From Candidatus Rokuibacteriota bacterium (GTDB lineage: Bacteria; Methylomirabilota; Methylomirabilia; Rokubacteriales; CSP1-6): 64,000 nt of DNA. The notes beneath the pieces are model-generated. The model was not told the origin of the DNA, did no database searches, and was given only the letters and a program-made list of their open reading frames with translations. The first letter of the stretch is position 1. Each line of letters begins with the position of its first letter. Made by a program: the position numbers and the translations under genes. Shown in pieces: positions 45,597 to 54,145 of this stretch. The stretch covers positions 164,351-228,350 of the forward strand of contig JACPCW010000075.1 in the NCBI GenBank assembly GCA_016184365.1, written 5' to 3'.

Positions 45597-46639
45597 GGGT
45601 GACGACGGTGCCGATCGATGTCGACCTCTACAGCGATACCGTGACGAAGCCGACCGCCGCGATGCGGCGGTTCATGTGCGACGCCGAGGTCGGTGACGAG
45701 CAGAAGGGCGAGGACCCGACCGTCAACGCGTTGCAGGCGCGTGTCGCCGAGCTGCTCGGCAAGGAAGCCGCCGTATTCCTGCCCTCCGGCACGATGTGCA
45801 ACGAGATCGCGATGCGCGTCCACTGCCGCCCGGGCGACGAGATGATCGCGCACCGGACCGCGCACCCGATCCACTTCGAGAGCGGCGGCCCGGCCGCGCT
45901 CGCCGGCGTCAACGTCCGCGCGATCGACGGCCCGCGCGGGCAGTTCGACGCCGCGGCGGTCGAGGAGGCGATCCGGCCGGAGAATCGGTACTTCCCGCGC
46001 AGCCGCCTCGTCTGGGTCGAGCAGACGTCGAACCTCGGCGGCGGGTCGGTCTGGCCGCGCGAGCGCGTGGAGCAGATCGCCGCCGTCGCGCGACGGCACG
46101 GGCTTCGAACGCATCTCGACGGCGCGCGAGTGATGAACGCGGTCATCGCCACCGGCGTGTCCGCCGCGTCATGGGCGGCGCCGTTCGACTCGGCATGGAT
46201 CGACTTCACGAAGGGGCTCGGCGCGCCGGTCGGCGCCGCGCTCGCAGGATCGCGCGACTTCATCACCGAGGCGTGGCGACTCAAGCAGCAGATGGGCGGC
46301 GCGATGCGCCAGGCCGGCATCATCGCCGCCGGCGCGCTGTGGGCGCTCACGCATCACGTCGAGCGGCTCGCCGACGACCATGCCAACGCGCGGCGTCTCG
46401 CGCGCGGGCTGGCCGTGCTTCCGGGCGTGAAGCTCGATCCCGACGAGGTCGAGACGAACATCGTCATCTTCGACGTGACGGGACCGCTCGCCGCGCCGGC
46501 CGTCGTCGCGCGGCTGCTCGAGCGCGGCGTGCGCATGGGCGCGCTCGGGCCGCGGACGGTGCGCGCGGTCACGCATCTCGACGTCGATACGGCGGGGATC
46601 GACCGCGCGCTCGACGCGGCCCGGACGGTGCTGCGCTAG
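45593..46639 (+). CDS. ltaE: Low-specificity threonine aldolase (PLP enzyme)
   Basis: Splits L-threonine or allo-threonine to glycine and acetaldehyde. 348 residues. DLYSDTVTKPTAAMRRFM, AEVGDEQKGEDPTVNALQ and LLGKEAAVFLPSGTMCNEIA are typical. The PLP Lys is in DFTKGLGAPVGAAL, after HLDGARVMNA. GTG at 45593 overlaps the previous gene by 4 bases; GTG at 45599 is an alternative. GlyA further on would use the same glycine pool. A close relative, beta-eliminating lyase, cannot be excluded. Confidence 0.88.
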   Translation: MRVTTVPIDVDLYSDTVTKPTAAMRRFMCDAEVGDEQKGEDPTVNALQARVAELLGKEAAVFLPSGTMCNEIAMRVHCRPGDEMIAHRTAHPIHFESGGPAALAGVNVRAIDGPRGQFDAAAVEEAIRPENRYFPRSRLVWVEQTSNLGGGSVWPRERVEQIAAVARRHGLRTHLDGARVMNAVIATGVSAASWAAPFDSAWIDFTKGLGAPVGAALAGSRDFITEAWRLKQQMGGAMRQAGIIAAGALWALTHHVERLADDHANARRLARGLAVLPGVKLDPDEVETNIVIFDVTGPLAAPAVVARLLERGVRMGALGPRTVRAVTHLDVDTAGIDRALDAARTVLR

Positions 46640-46670
46640 TCAGCGGTGCGTCATCGAGGCGCGGCACGGG

Positions 46671-46727
46671 TTGCCCGGGGCGCGCCGAGCGTTGGGGGAG
46701 TGTGAGGGGCCATGTCGGGGCCCCTCA
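46671..46727 (+). repeat. Family A hairpin repeat, copy 5
   Basis: Arms TGAGGGGCC (46703-46711) and GGCCCCTCA (46719-46727) around the invariant loop ATGTCGG. Compared with copies 2 and 4, G-to-A in the left arm is matched by C-to-T in the right arm, so pairing is kept. GCCGAGCGTTGGGGGAG before it matches the family spacer, and a weaker GC hairpin lies upstream. Confidence 0.8.
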
Positions 46728-46739
46728 ATATATAGGTGC

Positions 46740-46769
46740 TTGACGCCGGCCGACCCCAAGGGGTATGGT
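46740..46769 (+). promoter_or_regulatory. Predicted promoter for rpiB-glyA-nrdR
   Basis: TTGACG (46740-46745), 18-base spacer, TATGGT (46764-46769), ten bases before the rpiB ATG. That distance would leave a nearly leaderless mRNA. It lies just after the family A repeat. Confidence 0.45.
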
Positions 46770-46778
46770 GGCCGCCGT

Positions 46779-47237
46779 ATGGCCGTGGTTGCCCTCGGCG
46801 CGGATCACGCGGGCTTCCACCTCAAGGAAGCCCTGAAGCAATGGCTGCTCGGACGCGGCCATCGCGTGCTCGATCTCGGCACGGACTCGACGACGTCCGT
46901 CGACTACCCCGATTTCGCCGCCGCCGTCGGCGTTGCCGTCTCGTCGGGCCACGCGGCGCGCGGCGTGCTCGTCTGCGGCACCGGCATCGGCATGGCGATC
47001 GCCGCGAACAAGGTGACCGGCGTCCGCGCCGCCCAGTGCAACGACGTCGCGAGCGCCCAGATCTCGCGACAGCACAACGACACCAACGTGCTCGCGCTCG
47101 GCGCGCGCACCACGCGGGAAGACACCGCGCTCTCGATCGTCGACGCCTGGCTGGAGACGGCGTTCGAGGGCGGCCGACACACGCAACGCGTCGAGAAGGT
47201 CCGTGCCCTGGAGAACACACATGCGCCGGCTCGCTGA
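46779..47237 (+). CDS. rpiB: Ribose 5-phosphate isomerase B
   Basis: Interconverts ribose 5-phosphate and ribulose 5-phosphate. 152 residues from ATG at 46779. [35 protein letters not shown], the active-site [16 protein letters not shown] and [21 protein letters not shown] fit RpiB. Its product feeds PRPP for the purine cluster. It overlaps glyA by 17 bases. Confidence 0.94.
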   Translation: MAVVALGADHAGFHLKEALKQWLLGRGHRVLDLGTDSTTSVDYPDFAAAVGVAVSSGHAARGVLVCGTGIGMAIAANKVTGVRAAQCNDVASAQISRQHNDTNVLALGARTTREDTALSIVDAWLETAFEGGRHTQRVEKVRALENTHAPAR

Positions 47238-48465
47238 CGTCGATCCCGACATCGCCAAGACGCTCCGCGAGGAAGCGCAGCGGCAGCACCGCAATCTCGA
47301 GCTGATCGCCTCCGAGAATTTCGTTTCCGACGCCGTGCTCGAAGCCATGGGCTCGGTGATGACGAACAAGTACGCCGAGGGATATCCCGGCCGGCGCTAC
47401 TACGGGGGGTGCGAGGTCGTCGACGTGGCCGAGGAGCTCGCGATCGCGCGCGCGAAGGAGCTGTTCGGCGCGCCGCACGCGAACGTCCAGCCGCACTCGG
47501 GCGCCCAGGCCAACATGGCGGTGTACTTCACCGTGCTGAAGCCCGGCGACGTCGTGCTCGGTCCGAATCTCTCGCACGGCGGCCATCTGACGGCGGGCAG
47601 CCCCGTGAATTACTCCGGGAAGTTCTACACGATCGTCCCGTACGGCGTCCGCCGCGACACGGAGCGGATCGATCTCGACGAGGTGCGCCACCTGGCGCGC
47701 CGACACCGGCCGAAGATGATCATCGCCGGCGGCTCCGCCTTTCCGCGCGCCATCGATTTCACGCCGTTCGGTGAGATCGCGCGCGAGGTCGGCGCCATCC
47801 TGATGGCCGACATCGCGCATCCCGCCGGTCTCGTCGCGGCGGGGCTGCATCCGTCGCCGGTCGGGATCGCCGACTTCGTGACGACGACGACGCACAAGAC
47901 GCTGCGCGGCCCGCGCGGCGGCATGGTGATGTGCGCGGCGCCGCACGCCGCCGCGCTCGACAAGACGGTGATGCCGGGCGTGCAGGGCGGTCCGCTCATG
48001 CACATCATCGCGGCCAAGGCCGTCGCGTTCAAGGAAGCGCTCGCGCCCGAGTTCAAGACCTACCAGCAGCAGATCATCCGCAACGCGAAGGCGCTCGCGG
48101 ACGCGCTGCAGGCGCGCAACTTCCGTCTCGTCAGCGGCGGCACCGACACGCACCTGATGCTCGTGGATCTCTCGTCGCGGAACGTGACGGGCAAGGACGC
48201 GCAGGAAGCGCTGGACCGCGCCTGGATCACCGTGAACAAGAACACGATTCCGTTCGAGACGAAGAGCCCGATGGTGACGAGCGGCATCCGGATCGGCACG
48301 CCCGCCGTCACCACGCGCGGCATGCGCGAGGCCGACATGATGGAGATCGCGCGGCTCATCGACCGCGTGCTCTCGAACCCCGGCTCGACGGCCATCGAAG
48401 CCGAGGTGCGCGGGGAGGTGCAGGAGCTCACCGGCCGGTTTCCGCTCTATCCCGAGCGGACATGA
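47221..48465 (+). CDS. glyA: Serine hydroxymethyltransferase
   Basis: PLP enzyme that makes glycine and 5,10-methylene-THF from serine; the main one-carbon source for PurN and PurH. 414 residues from ATG at 47221. [51 protein letters not shown] and the PLP-Lys motif [15 protein letters not shown] are diagnostic. Followed by nrdR, a common arrangement. Confidence 0.97.
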   Translation: MRRLADVDPDIAKTLREEAQRQHRNLELIASENFVSDAVLEAMGSVMTNKYAEGYPGRRYYGGCEVVDVAEELAIARAKELFGAPHANVQPHSGAQANMAVYFTVLKPGDVVLGPNLSHGGHLTAGSPVNYSGKFYTIVPYGVRRDTERIDLDEVRHLARRHRPKMIIAGGSAFPRAIDFTPFGEIAREVGAILMADIAHPAGLVAAGLHPSPVGIADFVTTTTHKTLRGPRGGMVMCAAPHAAALDKTVMPGVQGGPLMHIIAAKAVAFKEALAPEFKTYQQQIIRNAKALADALQARNFRLVSGGTDTHLMLVDLSSRNVTGKDAQEALDRAWITVNKNTIPFETKSPMVTSGIRIGTPAVTTRGMREADMMEIARLIDRVLSNPGSTAIEAEVRGEVQELTGRFPLYPERT

Positions 48466-48487
48466 CGGCTGACCAAGGAGGCGCCCG

Positions 48488-48994
48488 ATGAAGTGTCCGT
48501 TCTGCGGCCACACCGAGGACCGCGTCGTCGATTCCCGTGTCGGCCGCGAGGGCGAGTTCATCCGGCGTCGCCGTGAATGCCTGAAGTGCCACCGGCGCTA
48601 CACCACGTACGAGTACATCGAGGACGTGCTCCCGCACGTCGTCAAGAAGGACAGCCGGCGCGAGCCGTTCGACCGCCAGAAGCTGCGCGGCTCCATTCTC
48701 AAGTCGTGCGAGAAGCGGTCCGTCGGCGTGCAGGCGGTCGACGACGTCGTCGCGGACATCGAGGCCCGGCTGCACGAGCGCGCCGAGAAGGAGATCTCGT
48801 CCGTCGAGCTCGGCGAGATGGTGATGGAGCACCTGCAGAAGCTCGACCAGGTCGCGTACGTCCGGTTCGCCTCCGTCTATCGCCAGTTCAAGGACATCAA
48901 CCAGTTCATGGACGAGGTGAAGGGGCTCCTCAAGGACGACAAGAAGCCGGGACCGGGCGCGAAGCCCATCCGTCCACTCGCCCGCACCAAGTAG
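48488..48994 (+). CDS. nrdR: Transcriptional repressor NrdR
   Basis: Zn-ribbon/ATP-cone repressor of ribonucleotide reductase genes. 168 residues. The zinc ligands are Cys3, Cys6, Cys31 and Cys34; VVDSRVGREGEFIRRRREC and RRYTTYEYIE follow. The ATP-cone begins at KKDSRREPFDRQKL. A strong AAGGAGGCG stands before the ATG. No nrd genes lie in the window, so its targets are elsewhere. It ends the operon and meets the minus-strand region. Confidence 0.96.
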   Translation: MKCPFCGHTEDRVVDSRVGREGEFIRRRRECLKCHRRYTTYEYIEDVLPHVVKKDSRREPFDRQKLRGSILKSCEKRSVGVQAVDDVVADIEARLHERAEKEISSVELGEMVMEHLQKLDQVAYVRFASVYRQFKDINQFMDEVKGLLKDDKKPGPGAKPIRPLARTK

Positions 48995-49001
48995 CCGCTG
49001 C

Positions 49002-49160
49002 TCAGCGCCGCGTCGCCAGGAAGACACCTGCGATCACGAGCGCTGCTCCCCCCGGCATCAGGTTCAGGAACGTCGCCGCGCGTGCCGGTCCGATCGTCCG
49101 CACGATGCCGTAGTACCAGAGATGACCGAGCGTGACGGGCAGGGCGCCATATCGACACAG
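49002..49160 (-). pseudogene. Remnant of a DMT/EamA-family transporter (C-terminal piece)
   Basis: The minus-strand frame reads LWYYGIVRTIGPARAATFLN and then LMPGGAALVIAGVFLATRR before a stop at 49002. That is the pattern of the last two helices of an EamA drug/metabolite transporter. No start codon and no other helices precede it: upstream are the hairpins and the micro-ORF. It looks like the tail of a deleted gene, convergent to nrdR. The similarity was judged by eye. Confidence 0.5.
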
Positions 49161-49166
49161 ATGGAA

Positions 49167-49214
49167 CGGCCCTGCCGGAACGGGAGGCCGACAGGGCCGA
49201 GCGCCTCGAGGCGC
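49167..49214 (-). terminator. Two hairpins after the lysine-rich micro-ORF
   Basis: A 14-base perfect palindrome GCGCCTCGAGGCGC (49201-49214) directly follows the micro-ORF stop. Then CGGCCCTGCCGG (49167-49178) pairs with CCGACAGGGCCG (49188-49199), with one mismatch. No clear T-run follows, so it could be a Rho-independent terminator of GC type or an RNA-stabilising structure. Confidence 0.4.
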
Positions 49215-49256
49215 TTACTTCTTCTTCTTCTTCGCCGCCTTCTTCTTCGCCATCAT
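49215..49256 (-). CDS. 13-residue lysine-rich micropeptide (candidate)
   Basis: Reads MMAKKKAAKKKKK: nine Lys in 13 residues. The double ATG is preceded by GGGGGGAGGTGAC, one of the best ribosome-binding sites in the window. A promoter with perfect TTGACA lies about 65 bases upstream and hairpins follow the stop, so a complete small transcription unit is visible. Function unknown. Such a peptide could bind nucleic acid or membranes, or the ORF could be a leader in an RNA; lysine-codon sensing is another idea. All of this is inference. Confidence 0.5.
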   Translation of the reverse strand: MMAKKKAAKKKKK

Positions 49257-49299
49257 GTCACCTCCCCCCGGGCCTGAGGTCCCTGGAACCCGGGGGCAC

Positions 49300-49327
49300 A
49301 CTAAAGGACGCGCGCAGAACCTGTCAA
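49300..49327 (-). promoter_or_regulatory. Predicted minus-strand promoter for the lysine-rich micro-ORF
   Basis: On the minus strand: TTGACA (49327-49322), 16-base spacer, TTTAGT (49305-49300); TAGTGT with an 18-base spacer is an alternative. The leader then forms a stem CCCCCGGG / CCCGGGGG whose 3' arm touches the ribosome-binding site, so translation may be structure-controlled. Confidence 0.5.
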
Positions 49328-49399
49328 GCGGAAAATCCCATATACGGGGTCCGAGTGACCGCCCGACCCCTAAATCTTGAGGTCTGGCCCGGACAGCCT

Positions 49400-49427
49400 T
49401 TGACAGGTGCGTGAGCCATGTTAGCGT
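49400..49427 (+). promoter_or_regulatory. Predicted promoter for the radical SAM gene
   Basis: TTGACA (49400-49405), 16-base spacer, TAGCGT (49422-49427). A start near 49434 would place the transcript after the ATG at 49418, which supports the downstream ATG at 49484 as the real start. Confidence 0.45.
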
Positions 49428-49483
49428 TTGCGCGATTTCTGGAGCCCGGTCACCCCACGCCCGACAGCGAGGAGAACCCGCCG

Positions 49484-51304
49484 ATGAAGCGCGCGATCAA
49501 GAAGATCGTGTTCGTGGAGCCGAAGTCGACGCACCTGCACATCTACAGCCGCGTGTGCATTCCCCGGCTCGGCTCCGTGCTGCTGGGGACCATCATGCGC
49601 GCGAAGGGCTACGACGTTCGCGTGTACGTCGAGGACATTCACGACGTCGACATGAACGAAGTCCTCTCGGCGGATCTCGTCGGAATCTCCGCGATCACGT
49701 CGACCGCGCCGCAGTCGTACCGGCTCGCCGACCGTGTGCGCGAGGCGGGCGGCATCGCCGTGATGGGCGGCACGCACACGAGCTTCCTGCCCGAGGAAGG
49801 GCTGCAGCACGCCGACTTCGTCGTGCGCGGCGAGGGCGAGTTCGCCTTCCAGGAGCTGGTCGAGGCGATCGAGCGCGGCGACGGCTTCGAGCGCATCCAG
49901 AATCTCTCGTATCTCGTCGACGGCGGCGTGGTGTCGAATCCCGAGCGGGCGAAGATCCCGAACCTCGACGTCAATCCGATCCCGGATTACTCGCTGATCA
50001 GCGGCTGGAAGCCCGGCGGCGTGATCTCGGTGGCGACGTCGCGCGGCTGTCCGTTCTCCTGCACGTTCTGCTCGGTCCCCGGCATGTACGGCCACGCGTT
50101 CCGCACGCACTCGATCGGCCGCGTGCTCGACGAGCTCGAGCTCCACAAGGGGAACATGTACACGTTCTTCGCCGACGACATCTTCACCGCCAACAAGAAG
50201 CGCGTGAAGGAGCTGCTGCGCGGCATGATCGAGCGGAACCTCACCCCCGAGTGGGGCGCGCAGGTCCGGACCGAGACGGTCGACGACCCCGAGCTCCTCG
50301 AGTTGATGCGCGACTCGAACTGCTTCAACGTCTACGTCGGCTTCGAGTCGATCAACCCCCGCACGCTCAAGCTCTTCCAGAAGAAGCAGGACCTCGGGAA
50401 GATCGAGCGGTCGATCGAGCGGTTCCACGAGCACAAGATCCGGATCCACGGCATGTTCGTCGTCGGCTCGGACGAGGACGACGTCGAGACGATCGACGCC
50501 ACCGCCGAGTTCGCGCTCAAGCACGACATCGACTCGATCCAGTTCATGATCCTGACGCCGATCCCGGGCTCGCCGGACTGGGGCGACCTCTACGACTACG
50601 GCGCGAAGTACGTCATCAACCGCAACTGGCAGATGTACGACGGCCACCATTGCGTGCACCAGCCCCGGCGGATGACGCCGTACGAGCTCCAGAAGGCGGC
50701 GATCGGCGCCATGGAGAAGTTCTACTCGTGGCGCGGCATCGCGAAGAAGGCGCTGAAGCGCGATTTCTACTACGCCGGCATCCGGTACTTCGGGAAGAAG
50801 GCGCTGCGCGATTGGTGGAAGGACGACGAGAACCGCGAGTACGTCGACTGGCTCCGCCGCGAGCTCTACACCGAAAAGCGACAGATGGGCGACATCAAGG
50901 TCAAGAGCGTCGGCGTGCCGGCCGTCCTGCTCGAAGATTCGATGGGCCGTCTCCTCCAACGGTTCCTCGGCGAGCTCGGCGTGACGGTCGTGCCGCTCGC
51001 GGGAGCGGCGCTCGAGGAAGCGAGCTCACGGGCGCGGCAGACGATCGACTGTCTCATCACGCCCATCGTTCAGCGCGCGGCCCAGGAGCGCGGGGAGTTC
51101 TATCAGGCGCTCGCGACGATCACGCAGACGCTGCACGAGCGCTGGGAGAAGCTGCCGAGGGTGAGCTTCCCGCTGACGGCGGGGCAGGGGCCGGTCTTCG
51201 AACCGTTCGCGCGGATCGGCCTGCTCTGCACGAAGAATCTCGACCGGATCCGCGAGGCGTACAAGGCGGCGGGCGTCGCCGAAGGTCTCTGGGAGCCCGC
51301 GTAG
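49484..51304 (+). CDS. B12-binding-domain radical SAM protein of unknown substrate
   Basis: 606 residues from ATG at 49484, with GGAG upstream. An N-terminal cobalamin-binding-like domain (about 10-150: GSVLLGTIMRAKGYDVRVYVED, split here; VVRGEGEFAFQELVEAI) is followed by a radical SAM core. The [4Fe-4S]/SAM motif is RGCPFSCTFCSVPGMYG, Cys189, Cys193 and Cys196. A classic DxHxxG cobalamin motif is not seen. The C-terminal 120 residues (after about 470) form an extra domain. BchE/HpnJ-like enzymes are related in layout. A monocistronic gene with its own promoter; the role cannot be assigned. Confidence 0.85.
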   Translation: MKRAIKKIVFVEPKSTHLHIYSRVCIPRLGSVLLGTIMRAKGYDVRVYVEDIHDVDMNEVLSADLVGISAITSTAPQSYRLADRVREAGGIAVMGGTHTSFLPEEGLQHADFVVRGEGEFAFQELVEAIERGDGFERIQNLSYLVDGGVVSNPERAKIPNLDVNPIPDYSLISGWKPGGVISVATSRGCPFSCTFCSVPGMYGHAFRTHSIGRVLDELELHKGNMYTFFADDIFTANKKRVKELLRGMIERNLTPEWGAQVRTETVDDPELLELMRDSNCFNVYVGFESINPRTLKLFQKKQDLGKIERSIERFHEHKIRIHGMFVVGSDEDDVETIDATAEFALKHDIDSIQFMILTPIPGSPDWGDLYDYGAKYVINRNWQMYDGHHCVHQPRRMTPYELQKAAIGAMEKFYSWRGIAKKALKRDFYYAGIRYFGKKALRDWWKDDENREYVDWLRRELYTEKRQMGDIKVKSVGVPAVLLEDSMGRLLQRFLGELGVTVVPLAGAALEEASSRARQTIDCLITPIVQRAAQERGEFYQALATITQTLHERWEKLPRVSFPLTAGQGPVFEPFARIGLLCTKNLDRIREAYKAAGVAEGLWEPA

Positions 51305-51318
51305 AGGAAGGCGCCGGG

Positions 51319-51341
51319 CGGCGGAGCGTCGAGCTCCGCCG
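51319..51341. terminator. Bidirectional hairpin between convergent genes
   Basis: CGGCGGAGC (51319-51327) and GCTCCGCCG (51333-51341) form a 9-bp stem with a GTCGA loop, in the 39-base gap between the radical SAM gene and the minus-strand gene. Position and symmetry suggest a shared terminator, although there is no T-run. Confidence 0.5.
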
Positions 51342-51343
51342 TC

Positions 51344-52096
51344 TCAGCTCGGCTCGATCCGCCACACCGGGCCCATGAAGTAGAGCGGGCCCTCGAAGCG
51401 CACGAAGCCCGGCGCCTCGCCGCCGACCACCCAGCACTTCACGTCCGGCAGGTCGCTGATGAGCAGCGACACGAACATGCCGAGCTGCGGCTTGATCGCA
51501 TAGCGCGTCGCGGTGATCGGCCACTCGCCGATCGTCACGCGCTCGTCGGCGACCGGTGCCAGCTGCATCTTGACCAGGCGCGGCTTCGGCGTGAACGCCA
51601 CGATCTGGACGATCTCGCTCCCGCCGGCCGGAAGGTTCTTCATCAGCATGATGAGCATGCCGTTGTAGACGTCGGGCGGGAGGCTGAGCTTGCCCGTGAG
51701 GGTTTCCTCGGGGCCGTCGGCGTCCGACTTGTAGCGCACCGTGTAGCGCTCGGTCTCGCGGTCGAAGGCCGCGTCGAGCGCTTCGGGGAACGACGGGCCG
51801 CGCTGCACGAGCCGGTACGACTGGAGCGTGAACGTGCCCTGCTGCGAGAACGCCACCCGCTCGTCGTAGAACGATCCGTCGACGAACCGGAAGGTGAGGC
51901 GGCTGTCGACGCGATCGCCGCGGGCGACCTGGATGAGCTCCCCCTGGGCCAGGCGCTGGCCGTCGACGGATCGCAGCACGGGAAATCCGCGCGTGACGCC
52001 TTCCGCATAGCGCACCGCGACGGGCTCGGCCGAGCCGACGGAGCCAACAGCGAGCAGCAGCGCGACGGCGAGGACGGCGATGGTGACGGCTTTCAT
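51344..52096 (-). CDS. Exported protein of unknown function
   Basis: 250 residues with a clear signal peptide (AVTIAVLAVALLLAVGSVGSAEP, cleavage likely after GSA; quoted in the short form VLAVALLLAVGS). The mature part is mainly beta-type, e.g. SRLTFRFVDGSFYDERVAFSQ, RYTVRYKSDADG and KMQLAPVADERVTIG. The layout is similar to DUF3108-like periplasmic beta proteins, but I do not recognise the family. No cysteine pair or catalytic motif stands out. It is followed on the same strand by nothing, and precedes the gap before the PRTase gene. Confidence 0.7.
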   Translation of the reverse strand: MKAVTIAVLAVALLLAVGSVGSAEPVAVRYAEGVTRGFPVLRSVDGQRLAQGELIQVARGDRVDSRLTFRFVDGSFYDERVAFSQQGTFTLQSYRLVQRGPSFPEALDAAFDRETERYTVRYKSDADGPEETLTGKLSLPPDVYNGMLIMLMKNLPAGGSEIVQIVAFTPKPRLVKMQLAPVADERVTIGEWPITATRYAIKPQLGMFVSLLISDLPDVKCWVVGGEAPGFVRFEGPLYFMGPVWRIEPS

Positions 52097-52140
52097 GCCG
52101 TCACGAGCAGCAAGAAGGGTGCCGCAGTTTCCGCCGCGCG

Positions 52141-52824
52141 CTAGGAGCCGGCGCGCTCCTGAACCGACGAGGGCTTGCGCCCCGCGCGGCGGCGAACGAA
52201 TTCCTCATTCAAGGGAACACCCTTGCGACAGAGCGGACATTCATCCGGGCTGTAGGTGGGAAAGTCCCTGCTCACCAGCGAGAAGACCGGCTTGCCCTCG
52301 AGCTCGACGGACGTGCGGCGCCAGAGGCATCCGGCGCCCACCACCTCGGCGCCGAGCTGCTCGACGAGATTGATGAGGAGATTGAGCGTCGTCCCGGAGC
52401 TCACCAGGTCTTCGACCAGGAGCACCTTGCTTCCGGGACGGATGAGCCGCTGGAACTCGACGGGCAGCGTCACGCGCCGCTTTCCGCCGGCCGTGCCCTT
52501 GGAGCCGTACACGACGACCGGGCGCGACGGATGCGCGCGCGCGACACAGTGCGACAGGATCAACGCGCCCGGTCCGGTCGACAGCACGGCGTCCACCGGC
52601 CACTGCGCGAAGTGCTTCGCGATGACCGCGCCGAGGCCCTCCGTGAACGAGGGCTCCGTCGTCACCAGCGTCTTTTCGATGTATTCGGTCGTGTGGTGAC
52701 CGGACGGCAGGAGGACGTGATCGTTGGCGTGATAGGCGCCGGTCCGCTTGAGGATCTCGAGGTGGATCTTCTCGCGGACTTCCGTTTCGACGGGGGCGGA
52801 ATCTCTGCGGGGGGCGGGGGTCAT
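52141..52824 (-). CDS. PyrE-like phosphoribosyltransferase
   Basis: 227 residues from ATG at 52824, preceded by AGGAGG. VLLVEDLVSSGTTLNLLINLV is the PRPP-binding loop (hydrophobics, acidic pair, then SSGTT). GYHANDHVLLPSGHHTTEY-like N-terminus (here TGAYHANDHVLLPSGHHT) and VVVYGSKGTAGGKRRV match the orotate phosphoribosyltransferase class. The C-terminus has an unusual YSPDECPLCRKGVPL with a Cys-x2-Cys. That tail occurs in a PyrE-related group whose substrate I cannot fix; orotate is the first guess. Divergent from tsaB. Confidence 0.75.
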   Translation of the reverse strand: MTPAPRRDSAPVETEVREKIHLEILKRTGAYHANDHVLLPSGHHTTEYIEKTLVTTEPSFTEGLGAVIAKHFAQWPVDAVLSTGPGALILSHCVARAHPSRPVVVYGSKGTAGGKRRVTLPVEFQRLIRPGSKVLLVEDLVSSGTTLNLLINLVEQLGAEVVGAGCLWRRTSVELEGKPVFSLVSRDFPTYSPDECPLCRKGVPLNEEFVRRRAGRKPSSVQERAGS

Positions 52825-52922
52825 CCGGTCCTCCTGCCGCGCATTATCGCACGGCGTCATGGCGCACGCCCTCGTGCGGCCGCCGAGCGGACGCGCGCTA
52901 ACCGCGTGCTAGACTGCACTTC

Positions 52923-53597
52923 ATGCGCGTGCTCGCGGTCGAGACTTCGACGCTCGCCGGGGGCGTCGCGCTGCTCGACGACGATCACCTCATCGGCGAA
53001 TACCTCCTCGACGTTCGCGTCACGCACTCCGAGCGGCTCATGGCGGTCGTGGACCGCGTCCTCGCCGACGCGCATCTCACGCTCGATGACATCGATGGTC
53101 TCGCCGTCGCCGTGGGCCCCGGGTCGTTCACCGGACTCCGGATCGGGCTGGGCACGGTGAAGGGCCTCGCATTCGCGCGGTCGATGCCGATCGCCGCGGT
53201 GCCGACGCTCGACGCCATGGCGGCCACGGTGCCCTTCGCGTCGCTGCCGGTTTGTCCGGTGATCGAAGCGCGCCGGGACGAGGTCTACGCGTCGCGGTAT
53301 CGCTGGGACGGTCGCGCGATGCAGCGCGAGTGGGACTACCTCGCGCTCCGGCCCGCGGAGCTGGCGGCGCGTTTCGACGAGCCGGTGCTGCTCGTGGGCG
53401 ATGCCGCGACGGCGATCGCGTCGCCGTACGCGCGTGTGGCGCCGGTCGCGCGGCGCGCGCCGTCGCCCGCCTGCGTCGGTCAGCTCGGTCTCGAACGTCT
53501 GGCGCGCGGCGAGACGGTATCCGCCGCGGACCTCGTCCCCCTCTATCTCCGGCCGTCGCAGGCCGAGGTGAAGCGTCGTGGCATCGCCGTCGCTTGA
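52923..53597 (+). CDS. tsaB: tRNA t6A modification protein TsaB
   Basis: Scaffold subunit of the TsaBD(E) threonylcarbamoyl transferase complex. 224 residues. RVLAVETSTLAGGVALLDDD and AVAVGPGSFTGLRIGLGTVKGLA are diagnostic; residual ASKHA fold, no zinc-binding motif, as expected for TsaB and not TsaD. A TAGACT at 52910-52915 may be its -10. It overlaps rimI by 20 bases, a common pairing. Confidence 0.94.
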   Translation: MRVLAVETSTLAGGVALLDDDHLIGEYLLDVRVTHSERLMAVVDRVLADAHLTLDDIDGLAVAVGPGSFTGLRIGLGTVKGLAFARSMPIAAVPTLDAMAATVPFASLPVCPVIEARRDEVYASRYRWDGRAMQREWDYLALRPAELAARFDEPVLLVGDAATAIASPYARVAPVARRAPSPACVGQLGLERLARGETVSAADLVPLYLRPSQAEVKRRGIAVA

Positions 53598-54069
53598 TCC
53601 GATGCACGCCCGCGATCTCGACGAGGTCGTCGCCATCGAGCGCGCCTCGTTCACGCTGCCGTGGTCACGCGGCGCCTTCCTCTACGAGATGGAGCAGAAT
53701 CGCGTCGCGCGGTGCTGGGTCATGCGCGACGACGAGCGCGTCGTCGGCTACGTCTGCCTCTGGGAGATCGGCGACGAGGTGCACGTCACGAACATCGCGA
53801 TCCGGCCCGAATCGCGGCGCCGGGGCCTCGGACGGACGCTGCTCGCGAACGTGCTCGAGGACGCGCGCCACCGGCAGCTTCGCGTCGTGGGGCTCGAGGT
53901 CCGGCCCAGCAACCAGGAGGCCCTCGGCCTCTACGAGTCGTTCGGGTTCAAGGTCGTCGGGCGCCGGAAGGGCTACTACTACGACACGGGCGAGGACGCG
54001 CTCGTCATGGAGCTCCGGCTCGAGGCCCAGACGGTCGACGGCCGGGGCGGGAACCGGCGTCCGGCGTAG
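53578..54069 (+). CDS. rimI: Ribosomal-protein-alanine N-acetyltransferase RimI
   Basis: GNAT enzyme that acetylates the N-terminus of bS18. 163 residues, GTG start. Acetyl-CoA binding motif A: IRPESRRRGLGRTLLANVLEDA (core RRRGLGRTLL). LEVRPSNQEALGLYESFGFKVV, with the catalytic Tyr region, and GRRKGYYYDTGEDALVM close the family pattern. Coupled to tsaB. Confidence 0.93.
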   Translation: MASPSLDPMHARDLDEVVAIERASFTLPWSRGAFLYEMEQNRVARCWVMRDDERVVGYVCLWEIGDEVHVTNIAIRPESRRRGLGRTLLANVLEDARHRQLRVVGLEVRPSNQEALGLYESFGFKVVGRRKGYYYDTGEDALVMELRLEAQTVDGRGGNRRPA

Positions 54070-54145
54070 TTCGTTCTCTCTACCGTCGACAATCACCCGT
54101 GCCACTCTGCCCAAATCCCTTTCCACACTCCACAGGGGAAGACCT

